From Methanobacteriales archaeon HGW-Methanobacteriales-1 (GTDB lineage: Archaea; Methanobacteriota; Methanobacteria; Methanobacteriales; Methanobacteriaceae), in the NCBI GenBank assembly GCA_002839705.1, contig PGYO01000005.1, positions 124,001 through 188,000 on the forward strand: 64,000 nucleotides of DNA, read 5' to 3'. The notes below the pieces were generated by a model. It worked only from the letters and a program-made list of their open reading frames with translations. It searched no databases and had not been told where the DNA came from. The stretch's first letter is position 1, and every line of letters begins with the position of its first letter. A program made the position numbers and the translations under genes. Positions 47,748-57,336 of this stretch are shown in pieces.

Positions 47748-48746
47748 ATGTCTATGTATGATCTGGATCTTGAAAAAGTTATAAAGAGAATTAATAATGT
47801 TAATGCATCTGTTGTTGGATTGCAGTTTCCAGATGGCCTTAAAATTCACGCTTCTAAAGTTGCTGAACAACTAGAATCAGAAACTGGGGCCACCGTTATA
47901 ATCTCTGCAGATCCATGTTTTGGGGCTTGTGATACTGCAGACAGGAAAATGGCAGATTTAGTTGATATACTAATTCATTATGGTCACACTGCACTTCCTT
48001 TGGATTATCCAGTACCAGTGATGTTTATTGAGGCTTATTCTCAAGTAGATGTGAACGAGGCACTGGAAAAATCTTTAGAACTCCTTCGGGGATATCATAA
48101 AATTGCCCTAGCCACCACTACTCAGCATTTGCACCTTTTAGAGGAAATTAAACATTTTTTAGAAGCAAATGGCAAAGAAGTGATGCTCGAATCAGGTTCC
48201 AGTACCAGAGTAGGCCAAGTTTTAGGATGTAATTTTTCTGCTATAAAAAATTTGGATGTTGACGCCTATTTTTACTTGGGAAGTGGAAATTTTCATCCTT
48301 TAGGTATCAAATTGTTTACTCATAAACCAGTAGTTATTGCCGATCCTTATAGGGGAGAAGCAAGGGATATTGAGAAATTCGCAGATAGAATATTAAGGAT
48401 TCGTTTTGCAAGGATTACTAAAGCTCGTGAAGCAAAGAAATGGGGAATTTTAGTTTCTTCTAAGGAAGGTCAGTACCGCATGGCACTGGCCCACAAAATA
48501 AAACAAAATCTGGAAAATGAAGGCAAATCTGCATTTTTAATAATGATGGAGAATATATCTCCCGATTTATTACTGCCTTTTTTAGATTTAGATGCCTTTG
48601 TTGCCACGGCCTGTCCTAGAATCGCTATTGATGATTCTCAAATGTATAAAAAACCTTTATTAACTCCTCAAGAGTTAGAAATAGTTCTGGATAAGCGGGA
48701 ATGGGAAAATTATCAGTTAGATGAAATATATTTTGGGGAAGAATAA
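47748..48746 (+). CDS. dph2: 2-(3-amino-3-carboxypropyl)histidine synthase (Dph2)
   Basis: Radical-SAM-type [4Fe-4S] enzyme of 332 residues that starts diphthamide formation on archaeal EF-2. [14 protein letters not shown] is at the N-terminus. Cluster ligands are likely the cysteines of DPCFGACD near residue 60, LGCNFSA near 160 and [12 protein letters not shown] near 285, one in each of the three repeated domains. The ATG at 47748 is used; another lies two codons on. Confidence 0.93.
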   Translation: MSMYDLDLEKVIKRINNVNASVVGLQFPDGLKIHASKVAEQLESETGATVIISADPCFGACDTADRKMADLVDILIHYGHTALPLDYPVPVMFIEAYSQVDVNEALEKSLELLRGYHKIALATTTQHLHLLEEIKHFLEANGKEVMLESGSSTRVGQVLGCNFSAIKNLDVDAYFYLGSGNFHPLGIKLFTHKPVVIADPYRGEARDIEKFADRILRIRFARITKAREAKKWGILVSSKEGQYRMALAHKIKQNLENEGKSAFLIMMENISPDLLLPFLDLDAFVATACPRIAIDDSQMYKKPLLTPQELEIVLDKREWENYQLDEIYFGEE

Positions 48747-48918
48747 AAAAATATTTTGAGAAACCTAAATTCTAGATTTTATCAAAAAATGATATTAACA
48801 ACAACTCATATATAATAGAAAAATTAACATTATTATATTCTAAAATGTTTTTACTTAATTTAAAATCACATTATAAAATCATTTTTCAGATCACTAATTT
48901 TTCAAAAGAGGTGAATGG

Positions 48919-49488
48919 ATGAAGGCTAAATCTGGAGATTTTGTTTTGCCCGGGGATTTACTGGGTGTTAGTGAGGAATTTGTTCCATCAGAAGGAGCAT
49001 ATGATGATAATGGAGATATAAAAGCTATGGTCGTGGGAACTGTTTCCCTGGACGATAAAAATAAACGCATACTTGTGCTTCCTCAAGCGGGCGCTCCGCC
49101 GGTATTAAATAAAAATACAACAATTGTAGGTCAGATACTGGAAGTTAGGGGTCAAAGAGCGCTGGTCAAAATACACTATATCAAAGACAACCCTAGAAAA
49201 TTGGTAGCTTCATTTGTTGGTGGAATACACGTTTCTCAAGCGGATAAAGGATATTTGGCTAAATTAACAGATGCTTTTCATATAGGTGACCTTATAGAAG
49301 CCAGAATAACTAAAGTGGTAGGTTTAGATAATATTGACCTTAAAACCTCTCAGAAAGATTTGGGAGTGGTAAAGGCCATGTGTACTCGATGCCGACACTT
49401 CATGAAACAAACTGGTAAAAATGAAGTAACCTGTCCTAACTGTGATAATAAAGAGAAAAGAAAAATTTCTGTAAATTACCAGGTTTGA
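48919..49488 (+). CDS. csl4: Exosome RNA-binding subunit Csl4
   Basis: Cap subunit of the archaeal RNA exosome, 189 residues. N-terminal domain with FVLPGDLLG, an S1 RNA-binding domain (about 65-145), and a C-terminal zinc ribbon with CTRCRHFM and CPNCDNKEKR. AGAGGTGA precedes ATG 48919. It recruits substrates or DnaG to the exosome core, whose other genes are not in this window. Confidence 0.93.
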   Translation: MKAKSGDFVLPGDLLGVSEEFVPSEGAYDDNGDIKAMVVGTVSLDDKNKRILVLPQAGAPPVLNKNTTIVGQILEVRGQRALVKIHYIKDNPRKLVASFVGGIHVSQADKGYLAKLTDAFHIGDLIEARITKVVGLDNIDLKTSQKDLGVVKAMCTRCRHFMKQTGKNEVTCPNCDNKEKRKISVNYQV

Positions 49489-49642
49489 AAAGTATTCTAA
49501 TGAAAGGCATTTTAATCTATTAAACATAATTGAACCTATTTAACTAGATTAAAACCACTTTTATTATTGAAATTTATAGTTAATTCACTAAACTTAAAAA
49601 TAATAAACTTAAACTGATAATAAAATTTTAATGAGGTATAAC

Positions 49643-49903
49643 ATGGAAATTATTACTAGTAAAAGATATGAATTGGAAATACTTGCTGAAGGAGAGACTC
49701 ACACACTCTGTAATGCACTTAGAAGAATTTTAATGGAAGATGAAGATGTTAAATCAACGGCTTATGCCATTGATCACCCCATCGTGGGAGAACCAAAGAT
49801 ATATGTAAAGGCTAAAAGCCCTAAAAAATCCCTTAAAGTCGCTTCAGAAACTTTAAAAGAAAGATGCGTAGAATTCAAGGGCCTTTTAGAAACAATTGAA
49901 TAA
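49643..49903 (+). CDS. rpoL: DNA-directed RNA polymerase subunit L
   Basis: Subunit of 86 residues, homologue of eukaryotic Rpb11, forming the assembly platform with Rpo[20 protein letters not shown] and [16 protein letters not shown] (read in parts) are typical. ATG 49643 has GAGGT 6 bases upstream; the ATG at 49631 overlaps that site. Confidence 0.94.
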   Translation: MEIITSKRYELEILAEGETHTLCNALRRILMEDEDVKSTAYAIDHPIVGEPKIYVKAKSPKKSLKVASETLKERCVEFKGLLETIE

Positions 49904-50094
49904 TTTTTTTCTAGCTAATTAACTGGCTTTAACCAATTAATAATTAAATTGCTTAATAATGATTTGATTATCATTATTGATAGCCATGGAACTTAATTAG
50001 ATCAAATAACTATCTTTTTACAAATAATTTTTTTCTAAGTTCTATTTTTAATTTAACATTTTATTTTACTAATGAAAACTTATGAAGAATTTTC

Positions 50095-50691
50095 ATGAAA
50101 AATAAGAAATTCCGAACTATTAAATCTGAAATAAGAATTTTAGGCATTGATGATGCTCCATTTACTCCTCATAAAGAAGGTAATGTTCTAATTGTAGGAA
50201 CCTTTTTCCGGGGAGGGTCATGGTTAGATGGAGTCTTGACCACACATGTCCAAATTGATGGAACTGACTCTACAGAACAGATAGTGAAAATGGCTAATGA
50301 TTCTCGGCATCAGGGCCAATTAGGTGTTATTATGCTGGATGGCATTACCTTTGGCGGGTTTAATGTGGTTGATATTACTCAAATATTTGAAAAAACTACA
50401 GTTCCGGTTATTGTGGCCATACGAAAGTATCCTGATTTTGAAAAAATAGAAAAAGCTCTTCAAAACTTCTCAGATGGGGAAGAAAGATGGAAAAATGTGA
50501 AAAAAGCAGGACCAGTGCATCCGGTTGATGATTCAGGAAGTTTATTCATTCAGATTTGTGGAATAGAATTATCTGATGCCTTGGAAATAGTGAGACTGTC
50601 CACTACTCATAGTAACTTACCAGAACCTATTAGAACTGCCCATATAATTGCTGCTGGAGTAAAAACTGGAGAATCTTATGGTAATGCATGA
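50095..50691 (+). CDS. DUF99 family protein
   Basis: Conserved archaeal protein of 198 residues, related in fold to endonuclease [10 protein letters not shown] near residue 14, [15 protein letters not shown], and [17 protein letters not shown] near 82. The paired acidic residues fit an RNase H-like nuclease fold, but activity is not established. The ribosome binding site is weak (GAAG). Confidence 0.88.
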   Translation: MKNKKFRTIKSEIRILGIDDAPFTPHKEGNVLIVGTFFRGGSWLDGVLTTHVQIDGTDSTEQIVKMANDSRHQGQLGVIMLDGITFGGFNVVDITQIFEKTTVPVIVAIRKYPDFEKIEKALQNFSDGEERWKNVKKAGPVHPVDDSGSLFIQICGIELSDALEIVRLSTTHSNLPEPIRTAHIIAAGVKTGESYGNA

Positions 50692-50809
50692 TATGGCCAA
50701 TATTAATCTGATCAAATAAGTTGACTTGAAAAATTAAATTATTAGAAATTTATACTATATTATCAAATTTAATCAGTTATTAATCAGTTTTTTTGTCGGA
50801 AGTGATATT

Positions 50810-51232
50810 ATTAATACTCAAACTCCTAAAACACCTCTTTTAACGGTAGATATAATCATAGTGTGTCCTGAAAACACTATTGTACTTATAAAAAGAAAAT
50901 ACGGCCCATATAAATCTTACTGGGCTCTTCCTGGGGGATTTGTAGAGATTGGTGAATCTGTTGAGCAGGCTGCTGTAAGGGAGGCTTGGGAAGAAACGGG
51001 TTTAAATGTTGAACTTGTAGAACTGGTTGGTGTTTACTCTAATCCTGATCGAGATTCTCGAGGACACACGGTAACGATTGCTTATATTGCTCAAACAGTT
51101 TCAGGGAAATTGAAAGCAGATAGTGATGCTGAGGATGCTTTTGAATTTACTAAAGATGAAATTAGTGATTTAAAACTTGCATTTGACCATAAAACCATTT
51201 TAGAAAATGCTTTAAATATTCTAAATAAATGA
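50810..51232 (+). CDS. Nudix hydrolase, ADP-ribose pyrophosphatase-like, apparent AUU start
   Basis: Protein of 140 residues with the Nudix box GGFVEIGESVEQAAVREAWEETGL (read in parts, about residues 45-68) and the strand TPLLTVDIIIV before it, typical of ADP-ribose pyrophosphatases. A GTG at 50861 would start in the middle of the first beta strand. The frame continues to ATT 50810 (and ATT 50807), with GGAAGTGAT ending 3 bases before, and no ATG, GTG or TTG in between. I read it as an AUU start. Confidence 0.85.
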   Translation: MNTQTPKTPLLTVDIIIVCPENTIVLIKRKYGPYKSYWALPGGFVEIGESVEQAAVREAWEETGLNVELVELVGVYSNPDRDSRGHTVTIAYIAQTVSGKLKADSDAEDAFEFTKDEISDLKLAFDHKTILENALNILNK

Positions 51233-51477
51233 AACTAAAAAATTCAAATCAGAAATTATATATCTTAGATTTTAAAAATATTAGAAGATAATTGAATAAA
51301 ATTTATTTAAAAATAAAAACTATTAATAAGAACTTGTAATAGAATCATAAAATCAATTAAATTATTCAAAATTAGACCAAGGGTTTAAATTGATAAAATT
51401 AATTGATTAAACATTAATTTCCTACTAAATTAGTTAAATTAATAAATTATCAATCTTACTTTGTAAGGAGGACTTAT

Positions 51478-51792
51478 ATGGAGTTTTGCCCTAAATGCGG
51501 AGCTATGATGTTTCCTAAAGACGACAGTTTCCAGTGTAAGTGTGGTTATCAAAAAGAGATTACCAAAGATCTGGCTAGTCAATACGATGTATCTGAAAAA
51601 ATAGACCCTAAAGACACGGTTATATTCACCGGTGAGGATATAAACACCCTTCCAACTACTCGTGCTGAATGCCCCAAATGTAAAAATATGGAGGCATTTT
51701 GGTGGCTTCAACAGACCAGAAGGGCTGATGAAGCTGAGACTCGATTTTTAAGATGCTCAGCTTGCAAACATACTTGGAGAGAATACGACTAA
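51478..51792 (+). CDS. tfs: Transcription factor S (TFS)
   Basis: RNA polymerase transcript-cleavage factor of 104 residues, homologue of TFIIS. N-terminal zinc ribbon ([14 protein letters not shown]) and C-terminal zinc ribbon ([30 protein letters not shown], read in parts), with the catalytic Asp-Glu pair in [15 protein letters not shown] precedes ATG 51478. Confidence 0.95.
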   Translation: MEFCPKCGAMMFPKDDSFQCKCGYQKEITKDLASQYDVSEKIDPKDTVIFTGEDINTLPTTRAECPKCKNMEAFWWLQQTRRADEAETRFLRCSACKHTWREYD

Positions 51793-51804
51793 TGGAGCAT
51801 TAAT

Positions 51805-52545
51805 ATGAAAGAATCAAAGTCTGAAAAGTCATCATCGGAAGAAAAAAATACAGTATCTATTTTTAATTTAGCTAAAAAAGCATTAAAAAATTTAGATCCT
51901 AATGTTGAAAATCTTGATGATTCAAAAAATCATTCTAATGATTCTTCCAAATCCGAAAATGAATCTAAAAAATCTTTCATTGAAACTTCTCTACCACATA
52001 AAGATGTAAAAAGATCAAAATCTTCTAAAAATCAGAATAATTCTACATATTCTAAAGAATTTATAGGAGCTAATGATTCTAAAAGCAGTTTTTCAAGGAT
52101 TAAGGTCAAATTTAATCAATTTAAAACATCTATTCAAAAAGACCGGCAAAAATTATTTACCATGATCGGTTTGGCAGTAGCAGTTATCATGATATTGTTG
52201 GGTATATCCTTTTTATTTGGAACTTCTGATAAAGTTTCTGACAATGTAGTATTTGGGGAAAAATCTGTAACTTCCGCTTTTTTTGTTATAATTGGATTAT
52301 TAATAATTGCGGGAATTTATGCACCTAAAATTATTGGAAAAACCTCTTTTGATAACATTTATCAGGAAATGAAAGGAGTTGAAGAGAAGCCTTCTAAAAA
52401 AGATGTATCTGATTCCAAAGATGATTTGAAAAATAGTCATTCATCAAAAGAATCTCCATCAAAAGAATCTGAAAATGAAAAGCTAATTGACCAGGATTCA
52501 CTTGAAAATGAAGAATTATCAGAAATCCCCGAGAAAGAAAAATAA
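51805..52545 (+). CDS. Serine/lysine-rich protein with a central membrane hairpin
   Basis: Protein of 246 residues, not recognised. A low-complexity Ser/Lys/Asn/Glu region (1-115) is followed by two membrane helices (about 118-137 and 150-170), then another low-complexity charged tail. Both tails would face the same side, probably the cytosol. GGAG lies 8 bases before ATG 51805, and the gene follows TFS by only 12 bases, so the two are likely cotranscribed. It stands where archaeal replication/transcription genes usually follow each other directly. Confidence 0.7.
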   Translation: MKESKSEKSSSEEKNTVSIFNLAKKALKNLDPNVENLDDSKNHSNDSSKSENESKKSFIETSLPHKDVKRSKSSKNQNNSTYSKEFIGANDSKSSFSRIKVKFNQFKTSIQKDRQKLFTMIGLAVAVIMILLGISFLFGTSDKVSDNVVFGEKSVTSAFFVIIGLLIIAGIYAPKIIGKTSFDNIYQEMKGVEEKPSKKDVSDSKDDLKNSHSSKESPSKESENEKLIDQDSLENEELSEIPEKEK

Positions 52546-52707
52546 CAATAATTAGAATCTTTTAGCTTCATTTGAGTAAGTTTCGATTATTGGACTAAAA
52601 TATTACTTAATTCAATAATAGATTATAGAATATCAGAATACTATCAGATTATAAATAACTTTTTCCAATTCATTAAATTTAGATATTTAATAAAATAGAT
52701 AAATATT

Positions 52708-52781
52708 AATTATATATACTTAGATAGTGATTATAGATTATATATAATACTTAAGGGATTGTTAGTGAACTATTTAGTTCA
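52708..52781 (+). promoter_or_regulatory. pcn promoter region with a perfect 16-bp palindrome
   Basis: Two TATA-like boxes (TTATATATAC at about 52711, ATTATATATAATAC at about 52737) are followed by TGAACTATTTAGTTCA at 52766-52781, a perfect inverted repeat, about 35 bases before the PCNA start codon. Its place near the expected transcription start would suit an operator for a dimeric repressor, or a leader hairpin. Confidence 0.45.
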
Positions 52782-52816
52782 TCCTATGCTAAATTTATAA
52801 TTAATGGAGGATGAAA

Positions 52817-53551
52817 ATGTTTAAAGCAGAGTTAAGTGACCCCAATATACTGAAAACCAGTTTCGATGCAATTTCTTCCATTGTAGACGAAGTACAAATA
52901 CAGACTGACAGTGAAGGTTTGCGTCTGGATGCTCTAGACCGTAGTCACATCACATTCGTTCATTTGGAACTGAAATCCAGTCTATTTGATGAGTATGTCT
53001 GTGATGAACCTGAAAAAATCAATGTAGATACTGAAGAACTGATGAAAGTCTTGAAACGATCTAAAGGCGATGATAGAGTTTACATGTCCTTAGATGAGGG
53101 TAATTTTATTATAACCTTTGAAGGGGAAGCTAAAAGAAGATTTAAAATCAGACTTATTGATATTGAATATGAAGCTCCAAGTCCTCCAAACTTAGAGTAT
53201 CCTACTGAGTTCGAAGTTCCATTTAGTCTCCTTAAAGATTCTATACAAGATATAGATATTTTCTCGGATAAAATTGCTATGAGTGTGGACGGGGATAGAT
53301 TTGCCGCATCTGCTGAGGGTGAGTTTGGGGATGCTAATATTGAATATTTGCATGGTGAAAAGATAGAAACTAGCGCCCGTTCAGTATTTTCCCTGGAAAA
53401 GATCAAGGAAATGCTTAAGGCTGACAAGTTTTCAGATATTGCCACTATAAGTCTGGGAGATGACATGCCTTTAAATCTTAAACTCAGAATGGTTTCTGAT
53501 GAAGGTGAATTAAGCTTTTTATTGGCTCCTAGAATTGAAGCAGAAGACTAA
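52817..53551 (+). CDS. pcn: DNA polymerase sliding clamp (PCNA)
   Basis: Ring-forming processivity factor of 244 residues. N-terminal [19 protein letters not shown], central [16 protein letters not shown], the interdomain connector around residues 115-130, and C-terminal [16 protein letters not shown] 52817 has GGAGG 6 bases upstream; the ATG two codons earlier touches that site. It is followed by the GINS gene. Confidence 0.95.
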   Translation: MFKAELSDPNILKTSFDAISSIVDEVQIQTDSEGLRLDALDRSHITFVHLELKSSLFDEYVCDEPEKINVDTEELMKVLKRSKGDDRVYMSLDEGNFIITFEGEAKRRFKIRLIDIEYEAPSPPNLEYPTEFEVPFSLLKDSIQDIDIFSDKIAMSVDGDRFAASAEGEFGDANIEYLHGEKIETSARSVFSLEKIKEMLKADKFSDIATISLGDDMPLNLKLRMVSDEGELSFLLAPRIEAED

Positions 53552-53622
53552 ACTACCTTTTTTTATTTAAAATTTCATTTTTTTGAAATAAATTTAAGAG
53601 AGGATTTAAGCGAGGAATAGGG

Positions 53623-54432
53623 TTGGACGAGTTTTTCCAGAAACTAAGGAAAATACAGAAGAAAGAGCGCAATGAAGGTGGCCTTGCTCGGGTTGGTGAG
53701 GACTTTTATAAAAGAGTTCACCGCTATTTAGAAGAATTAATGGATACCGTAGGAAATGATCCATTTGCTAAAGAGCAATATCTTTTAAGAGATACTCAGA
53801 GAATAGCCACTGAAATCTGTGAAAGAAGAGAACATAAGATAACTGATAGCGCGGTAATGAATATTCAAAGGTCATATCATTTATTTAAGGGAAAACCTCA
53901 GTTTGATTTGCAAGATACAACTCCTTTAAATCTTACTCCTGAAGAAGAAAAACTTTATTTTTCTTTAATAGATACTTTAAAAGGTTATCGAGGTAGGATA
54001 ATACCTTCTCTGGATGTTCTTGATGATCCAGTTCCTAACAATTTGATTGCCCCCGAACAAATTGATGCATCTAATGAAGATTCAGCAAAAATATCTGTTT
54101 CAAAAACAAATTCGACTTCAAAATCTTTAAAACCAGAAGATATTTTAACCAATCAAAATAGTGAAAATATTGGTGTTGAATCTTTTAATGAAGAAGGCAT
54201 AGCTGATTTTGTTCCTCCGGTGAGGCCAGAAGATTTATCTAAAAGTAAATCAAAAACTGAAAAATCAGGTATGGATTTAAAAACGGTGGTTATATTTGAT
54301 GAGCTACCGTCAATTGTAGGTGTAGATCAAAAGGTTTATGGGCCTTTCTGCCCACAAGATGTTGTTAAAATGCCTGAAATTAATGCCCAAATATTTATAA
54401 AGGCCCGAAAAGGAAGATATATTAAGTCTTAA
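53623..54432 (+). CDS. GINS complex subunit (Gins51-like)
   Basis: Subunit of 269 residues of the replicative helicase complex (CMG-like). The helical A domain covers about 1-130 (FYKRVHRYLEELMDTVG, ICERREHKITDSAVMNIQRS). A low-complexity linker spans about 145-220. The small B domain is at the C-terminus (FDELPSIVGVDQKVYGPFCPQDVV, read in parts). A-then-B order with a long linker fits the archaeal Gins51 type. The TTG start has GAGG upstream. It directly follows the PCNA gene. Confidence 0.85.
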   Translation: MDEFFQKLRKIQKKERNEGGLARVGEDFYKRVHRYLEELMDTVGNDPFAKEQYLLRDTQRIATEICERREHKITDSAVMNIQRSYHLFKGKPQFDLQDTTPLNLTPEEEKLYFSLIDTLKGYRGRIIPSLDVLDDPVPNNLIAPEQIDASNEDSAKISVSKTNSTSKSLKPEDILTNQNSENIGVESFNEEGIADFVPPVRPEDLSKSKSKTEKSGMDLKTVVIFDELPSIVGVDQKVYGPFCPQDVVKMPEINAQIFIKARKGRYIKS

Positions 54433-54598
54433 TAGAGGAATATAATTTAAATAATATTTAATTGCCATATTAGATTTGATTTCATTTTGGATGTAATCCT
54501 ATTTGTTTTCTTTAATAATGGCTTTTGATGCATTTTAACATTTAAAACTCATTTTTAGAACTTATTTTTTGGGAAATGATTTTTTAAATTCATTCATC

Positions 54599-54666
54599 CA
54601 AACATATAAATAGGCATTCCAATGATAAACACATAATATATCTTTTCTACCCCAAGATGGGGATAG
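54599..54666 (+). promoter_or_regulatory. Probable rpl44e promoter with a leader hairpin
   Basis: AACATATAAATAG at about 54599-54612 is a TATA candidate. The leader of about 105 bases contains CTACCCC/GGGGATAG (54648-54666), which can form a short imperfect stem with an AAGAT loop. The wider gap 54433-54743 holds nothing else that I recognise. Confidence 0.4.
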
Positions 54667-54743
54667 CAATTATTATGGATTCAGATCAAATATTTTATTA
54701 TAATATTTATGATATGGATTACTTTTACAATAGAGGTGATTAT

Positions 54744-55022
54744 ATGAAAATGCCTAAAGAAAGGAGAACTTACTGCCCGAGCTGTAAGAAACATACCGTT
54801 CACGAAGTATTCGAATCAAAAAGAAGGAAAGCTAGCGAGTTAAAATGGGGACAAAGACAGTTCCGAAGAGTTACTGCGGGTTACCGAGGTTACCCAAGGC
54901 CACTTCCATCAGGAAACAAACCCATAAAAAAACTGGACTTAAGACTTAAATGCAAAGAATGCGGTAAAGCCCACATTCAGAAAAAGTCCTTTAGAAACGG
55001 GAAAATAGAATTTGTAGCCTAG
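54744..55022 (+). CDS. rpl44e: 50S ribosomal protein L44e
   Basis: Zinc-binding ribosomal protein of 92 residues: [18 protein letters not shown] near the N-terminus and [10 protein letters not shown] near the end provide the four cysteines; the middle is very basic. ATG 54744 has GAGGTGAT directly upstream. The longer frame back to 54657 has no ribosome binding site. S27e follows after 10 bases. Confidence 0.95.
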   Translation: MKMPKERRTYCPSCKKHTVHEVFESKRRKASELKWGQRQFRRVTAGYRGYPRPLPSGNKPIKKLDLRLKCKECGKAHIQKKSFRNGKIEFVA

Positions 55023-55032
55023 AGGTGTTATA

Positions 55033-55218
55033 ATGGCAGCATTCCAAAATACAAAAGGTAACTTCCTAAAGGTAAAATGTATGGATTGTGGAAACCAGCA
55101 AGTGGTCTTTGACCGTGCTGCTTCCGTAGTGCAGTGCATTATCTGTGGTAAAACCCTGGTAAAACCAAAGGGTGGAAAATCTCAGATTACCTCCCAAATA
55201 GTTGAAGTTTTAGATTAA
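55033..55218 (+). CDS. rps27e: 30S ribosomal protein S27e
   Basis: Zinc-ribbon ribosomal protein of 61 residues: [19 protein letters not shown] and [17 protein letters not shown] (read in parts) with the C-x2-C...C-x2-C zinc site. GAGGTG precedes ATG 55033. Part of the L44e-S27e-aIF2-alpha group conserved in archaea. Confidence 0.96.
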   Translation: MAAFQNTKGNFLKVKCMDCGNQQVVFDRAASVVQCIICGKTLVKPKGGKSQITSQIVEVLD

Positions 55219-55270
55219 ATTTTTTTTTAAATTATTTTTAATTTTATTTTAAGGATTTTAGGTGTTTTTC

Positions 55271-56050
55271 ATGGTAAGAAGAAAAAATCAATGGCCTGAT
55301 GAGGGCGAACTAGTAGTAGGAACTGTACATAAGGTTTTAAACTACGGTGCCTTTGCCAGCCTGGAAGAGTACCAGGGTAAAGAGGCGTTTATTCATATTT
55401 CTGAGGTTTCCTCTGGTTGGGTAAAAAATATCCGGGATTATGTAAGAGAAAACCAGAAAATTGTTGCTCGTGTACTAAGAGTTAACCCTAAGAAAGGCCA
55501 CGTGGATGTATCCATGAAGCGTATTAGGGAAGACCAGAGAACCAAAAAAATCCAGTCCTGGAAAATCGAACAAAAAGCAGAGAAGTTCTTGGAACTGGCT
55601 GGTAAAACCATGGATAAAGATCTGGACACTGCTTATAATGAAGTAGGATACCTAATGATGGATCGTTTTGGAGATATTTATGGTGCATTTGAAGCTTCTG
55701 CTGAGGAAGGCGAATCTGCCCTTATGGATGAGGGAGTTAGCGAAGAATGGGCCCTAGCCATAACCAAAATTGCCAAGAAAAACATTACTCCTCCTGAAGT
55801 TCAGATTACAGGATACGTTGACATTAAGTCATACGCTTCAAATGGCGTGGAAATCATAAAAAAAGCCTTAGAATCTGCTGAAGGTGACAATATTGTTATT
55901 CAGTGTGTCGGTGCTCCTAGATACAGATTAATTGTCAAAGCTCCTGACTATATTCAGGCTGAAAAGGATCTGAAAGATGCAGCTGATCGTTGTATAGACT
56001 TAGTGGAAGCGTCTGAAGGCGAGGGAATTTTCCATCGTGAATTAGAATGA
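55271..56050 (+). CDS. Translation initiation factor aIF2, alpha subunit
   Basis: Subunit of 259 residues of the initiator-tRNA carrier aIF2. N-terminal S1 domain ([21 protein letters not shown]), a helical domain, and the C-terminal alpha-beta domain (YGAPRY-like [16 protein letters not shown]). ATG 55271 has AGGTG 6 bases upstream; the GTG three codons earlier overlaps it. It is followed by nop10, as in most archaea. Confidence 0.95.
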   Translation: MVRRKNQWPDEGELVVGTVHKVLNYGAFASLEEYQGKEAFIHISEVSSGWVKNIRDYVRENQKIVARVLRVNPKKGHVDVSMKRIREDQRTKKIQSWKIEQKAEKFLELAGKTMDKDLDTAYNEVGYLMMDRFGDIYGAFEASAEEGESALMDEGVSEEWALAITKIAKKNITPPEVQITGYVDIKSYASNGVEIIKKALESAEGDNIVIQCVGAPRYRLIVKAPDYIQAEKDLKDAADRCIDLVEASEGEGIFHRELE

Positions 56051-56119
56051 TTGAACACTTTATTCATTAAATTGTTTTTTCATATTAAATTTTCAATAAA
56101 GTAATTTAAGGATATTTCC

Positions 56120-56302
56120 ATGAAAATGAAAATGAAAAGGTGCAAATCCTGTGGGGAATATACTCTTAAGGATAGCTGCCCATATTGTGCTGGTAAAGTA
56201 GGAGTCATTTATCCTGCTAAATATTCTCCTGAAGACAAGTATGGAAAGTATCGTAGGATTCTAAAAGAACAGATGCAGGATAGGGTTAATGAAACTAGCT
56301 AA
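56120..56302 (+). CDS. nop10: H/ACA ribonucleoprotein subunit Nop10
   Basis: Small zinc-ribbon protein of 60 residues for RNA-guided pseudouridylation: RCKSCGEYTLKDSCPYCAGK (read in parts) and PAKYSPEDKYGKYRR. AAGGAT lies 7 bases before ATG 56120. It lies between aIF2-alpha and a PAC2 protein. Confidence 0.95.
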   Translation: MKMKMKRCKSCGEYTLKDSCPYCAGKVGVIYPAKYSPEDKYGKYRRILKEQMQDRVNETS

Positions 56303-56409
56303 GACACTGATAAATTGAATAAGAATATTTTTTAATTCACTGTCTAACTATAACATTAAATTTAATATTCTATCAAATATTCTTATTAATGAATATTGAG
56401 GGGATAAAA

Positions 56410-57183
56410 ATGAAGGAAACTATTATAAATATTTTAGAAGAAGTAGAGTTAAATCAACCTATTTTCATAGAAGCTCTTCCTGGTATTGGTCATGTTGGAA
56501 AACTCGCTGCAGATCACATAATTGAAGAACTGGGTGCAGTAAAAATGGCTGAAATTTATTCACCATCATTTCCTCCACAAGTACTGGTAGATGAGAATGG
56601 AATTATACATGCTATGAAAAATGAACTATACTATCTAAAATCTGCTGGAGAAGATGAAAGAGATTACCTACTTTTGGTGGGGAATACACAGGGCTTATCT
56701 CCTGAAGGTCAATATGAAGTTTGCGGACTCATATTAGATTTAGTGGAAAAACACGGTGCTAAAGAGATATATACTCTTGGTGGACTGGCCACGGGCCAAC
56801 CTGTAGAAACATGTGCTGTTTTTGGTGCTGCAACTAACAAAGATCTGGCTAAAAAACTGGAAGATCATGAAGTTACTCTCCGGTCTGCAGATGGTGGTAT
56901 TATTGGAGCATCAGGTCTTTTACTGGGCATGGGAACTCTCCGAGGAATGGAGGGAGTCTGTTTAATGGGTGAAACTCCAGGATATTTCATTGATGCTGAG
57001 GCAGCCAAAGCGTTACTTATTGTTTTAATGTCTCTTTTAAATTTAGAAGTAGATACTGAAAGTTTAGAAGAACGTGCCATTGAGACTCGTAAAATGATTT
57101 CTAAGGCTCAGCAGATGGAGCAGGAAATGGTGGAGCGCACGGCAATGCCTCCAGGTGAAGAAGATCTGAGATACATAGGTTAA
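56410..57183 (+). CDS. PAC2 family protein (proteasome assembly chaperone-like)
   Basis: Protein of 257 residues: [20 protein letters not shown] near the N-terminus, [18 protein letters not shown], and the glycine-rich [18 protein letters not shown] (each read in parts). The helical C-terminus ([15 protein letters not shown]-like) is charged. Archaeal members may assist proteasome assembly or act as ATP-grasp-like partners; this is not settled. ATG 56410 has GAGGGGAT upstream. A second family member is at 59400. Confidence 0.88.
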   Translation: MKETIINILEEVELNQPIFIEALPGIGHVGKLAADHIIEELGAVKMAEIYSPSFPPQVLVDENGIIHAMKNELYYLKSAGEDERDYLLLVGNTQGLSPEGQYEVCGLILDLVEKHGAKEIYTLGGLATGQPVETCAVFGAATNKDLAKKLEDHEVTLRSADGGIIGASGLLLGMGTLRGMEGVCLMGETPGYFIDAEAAKALLIVLMSLLNLEVDTESLEERAIETRKMISKAQQMEQEMVERTAMPPGEEDLRYIG

Positions 57184-57302
57184 TTCCTATTATCTATTTT
57201 TTTAAATATTTTTTTTAGAATTTTACAGTAATTGAATTATTATTTATTATCTATTCCTATGAATTTACAAATTCCTCTCAAGAATTAACTAATATTTTGC
57301 TT

Positions 57303-57316
57303 TAATTATATATATC
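57303..57316 (+). promoter_or_regulatory. TATA box of endoQ, suggesting a leaderless transcript
   Basis: AATTATATATATC centres about 26 bases before the ATG at 57337. That is the normal distance from TATA box to transcription start, and no ribosome binding site is present. The mRNA probably starts at or next to the start codon. Confidence 0.5.
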
Positions 57317-57336
57317 TCAATAATCTAACTTCTTTT

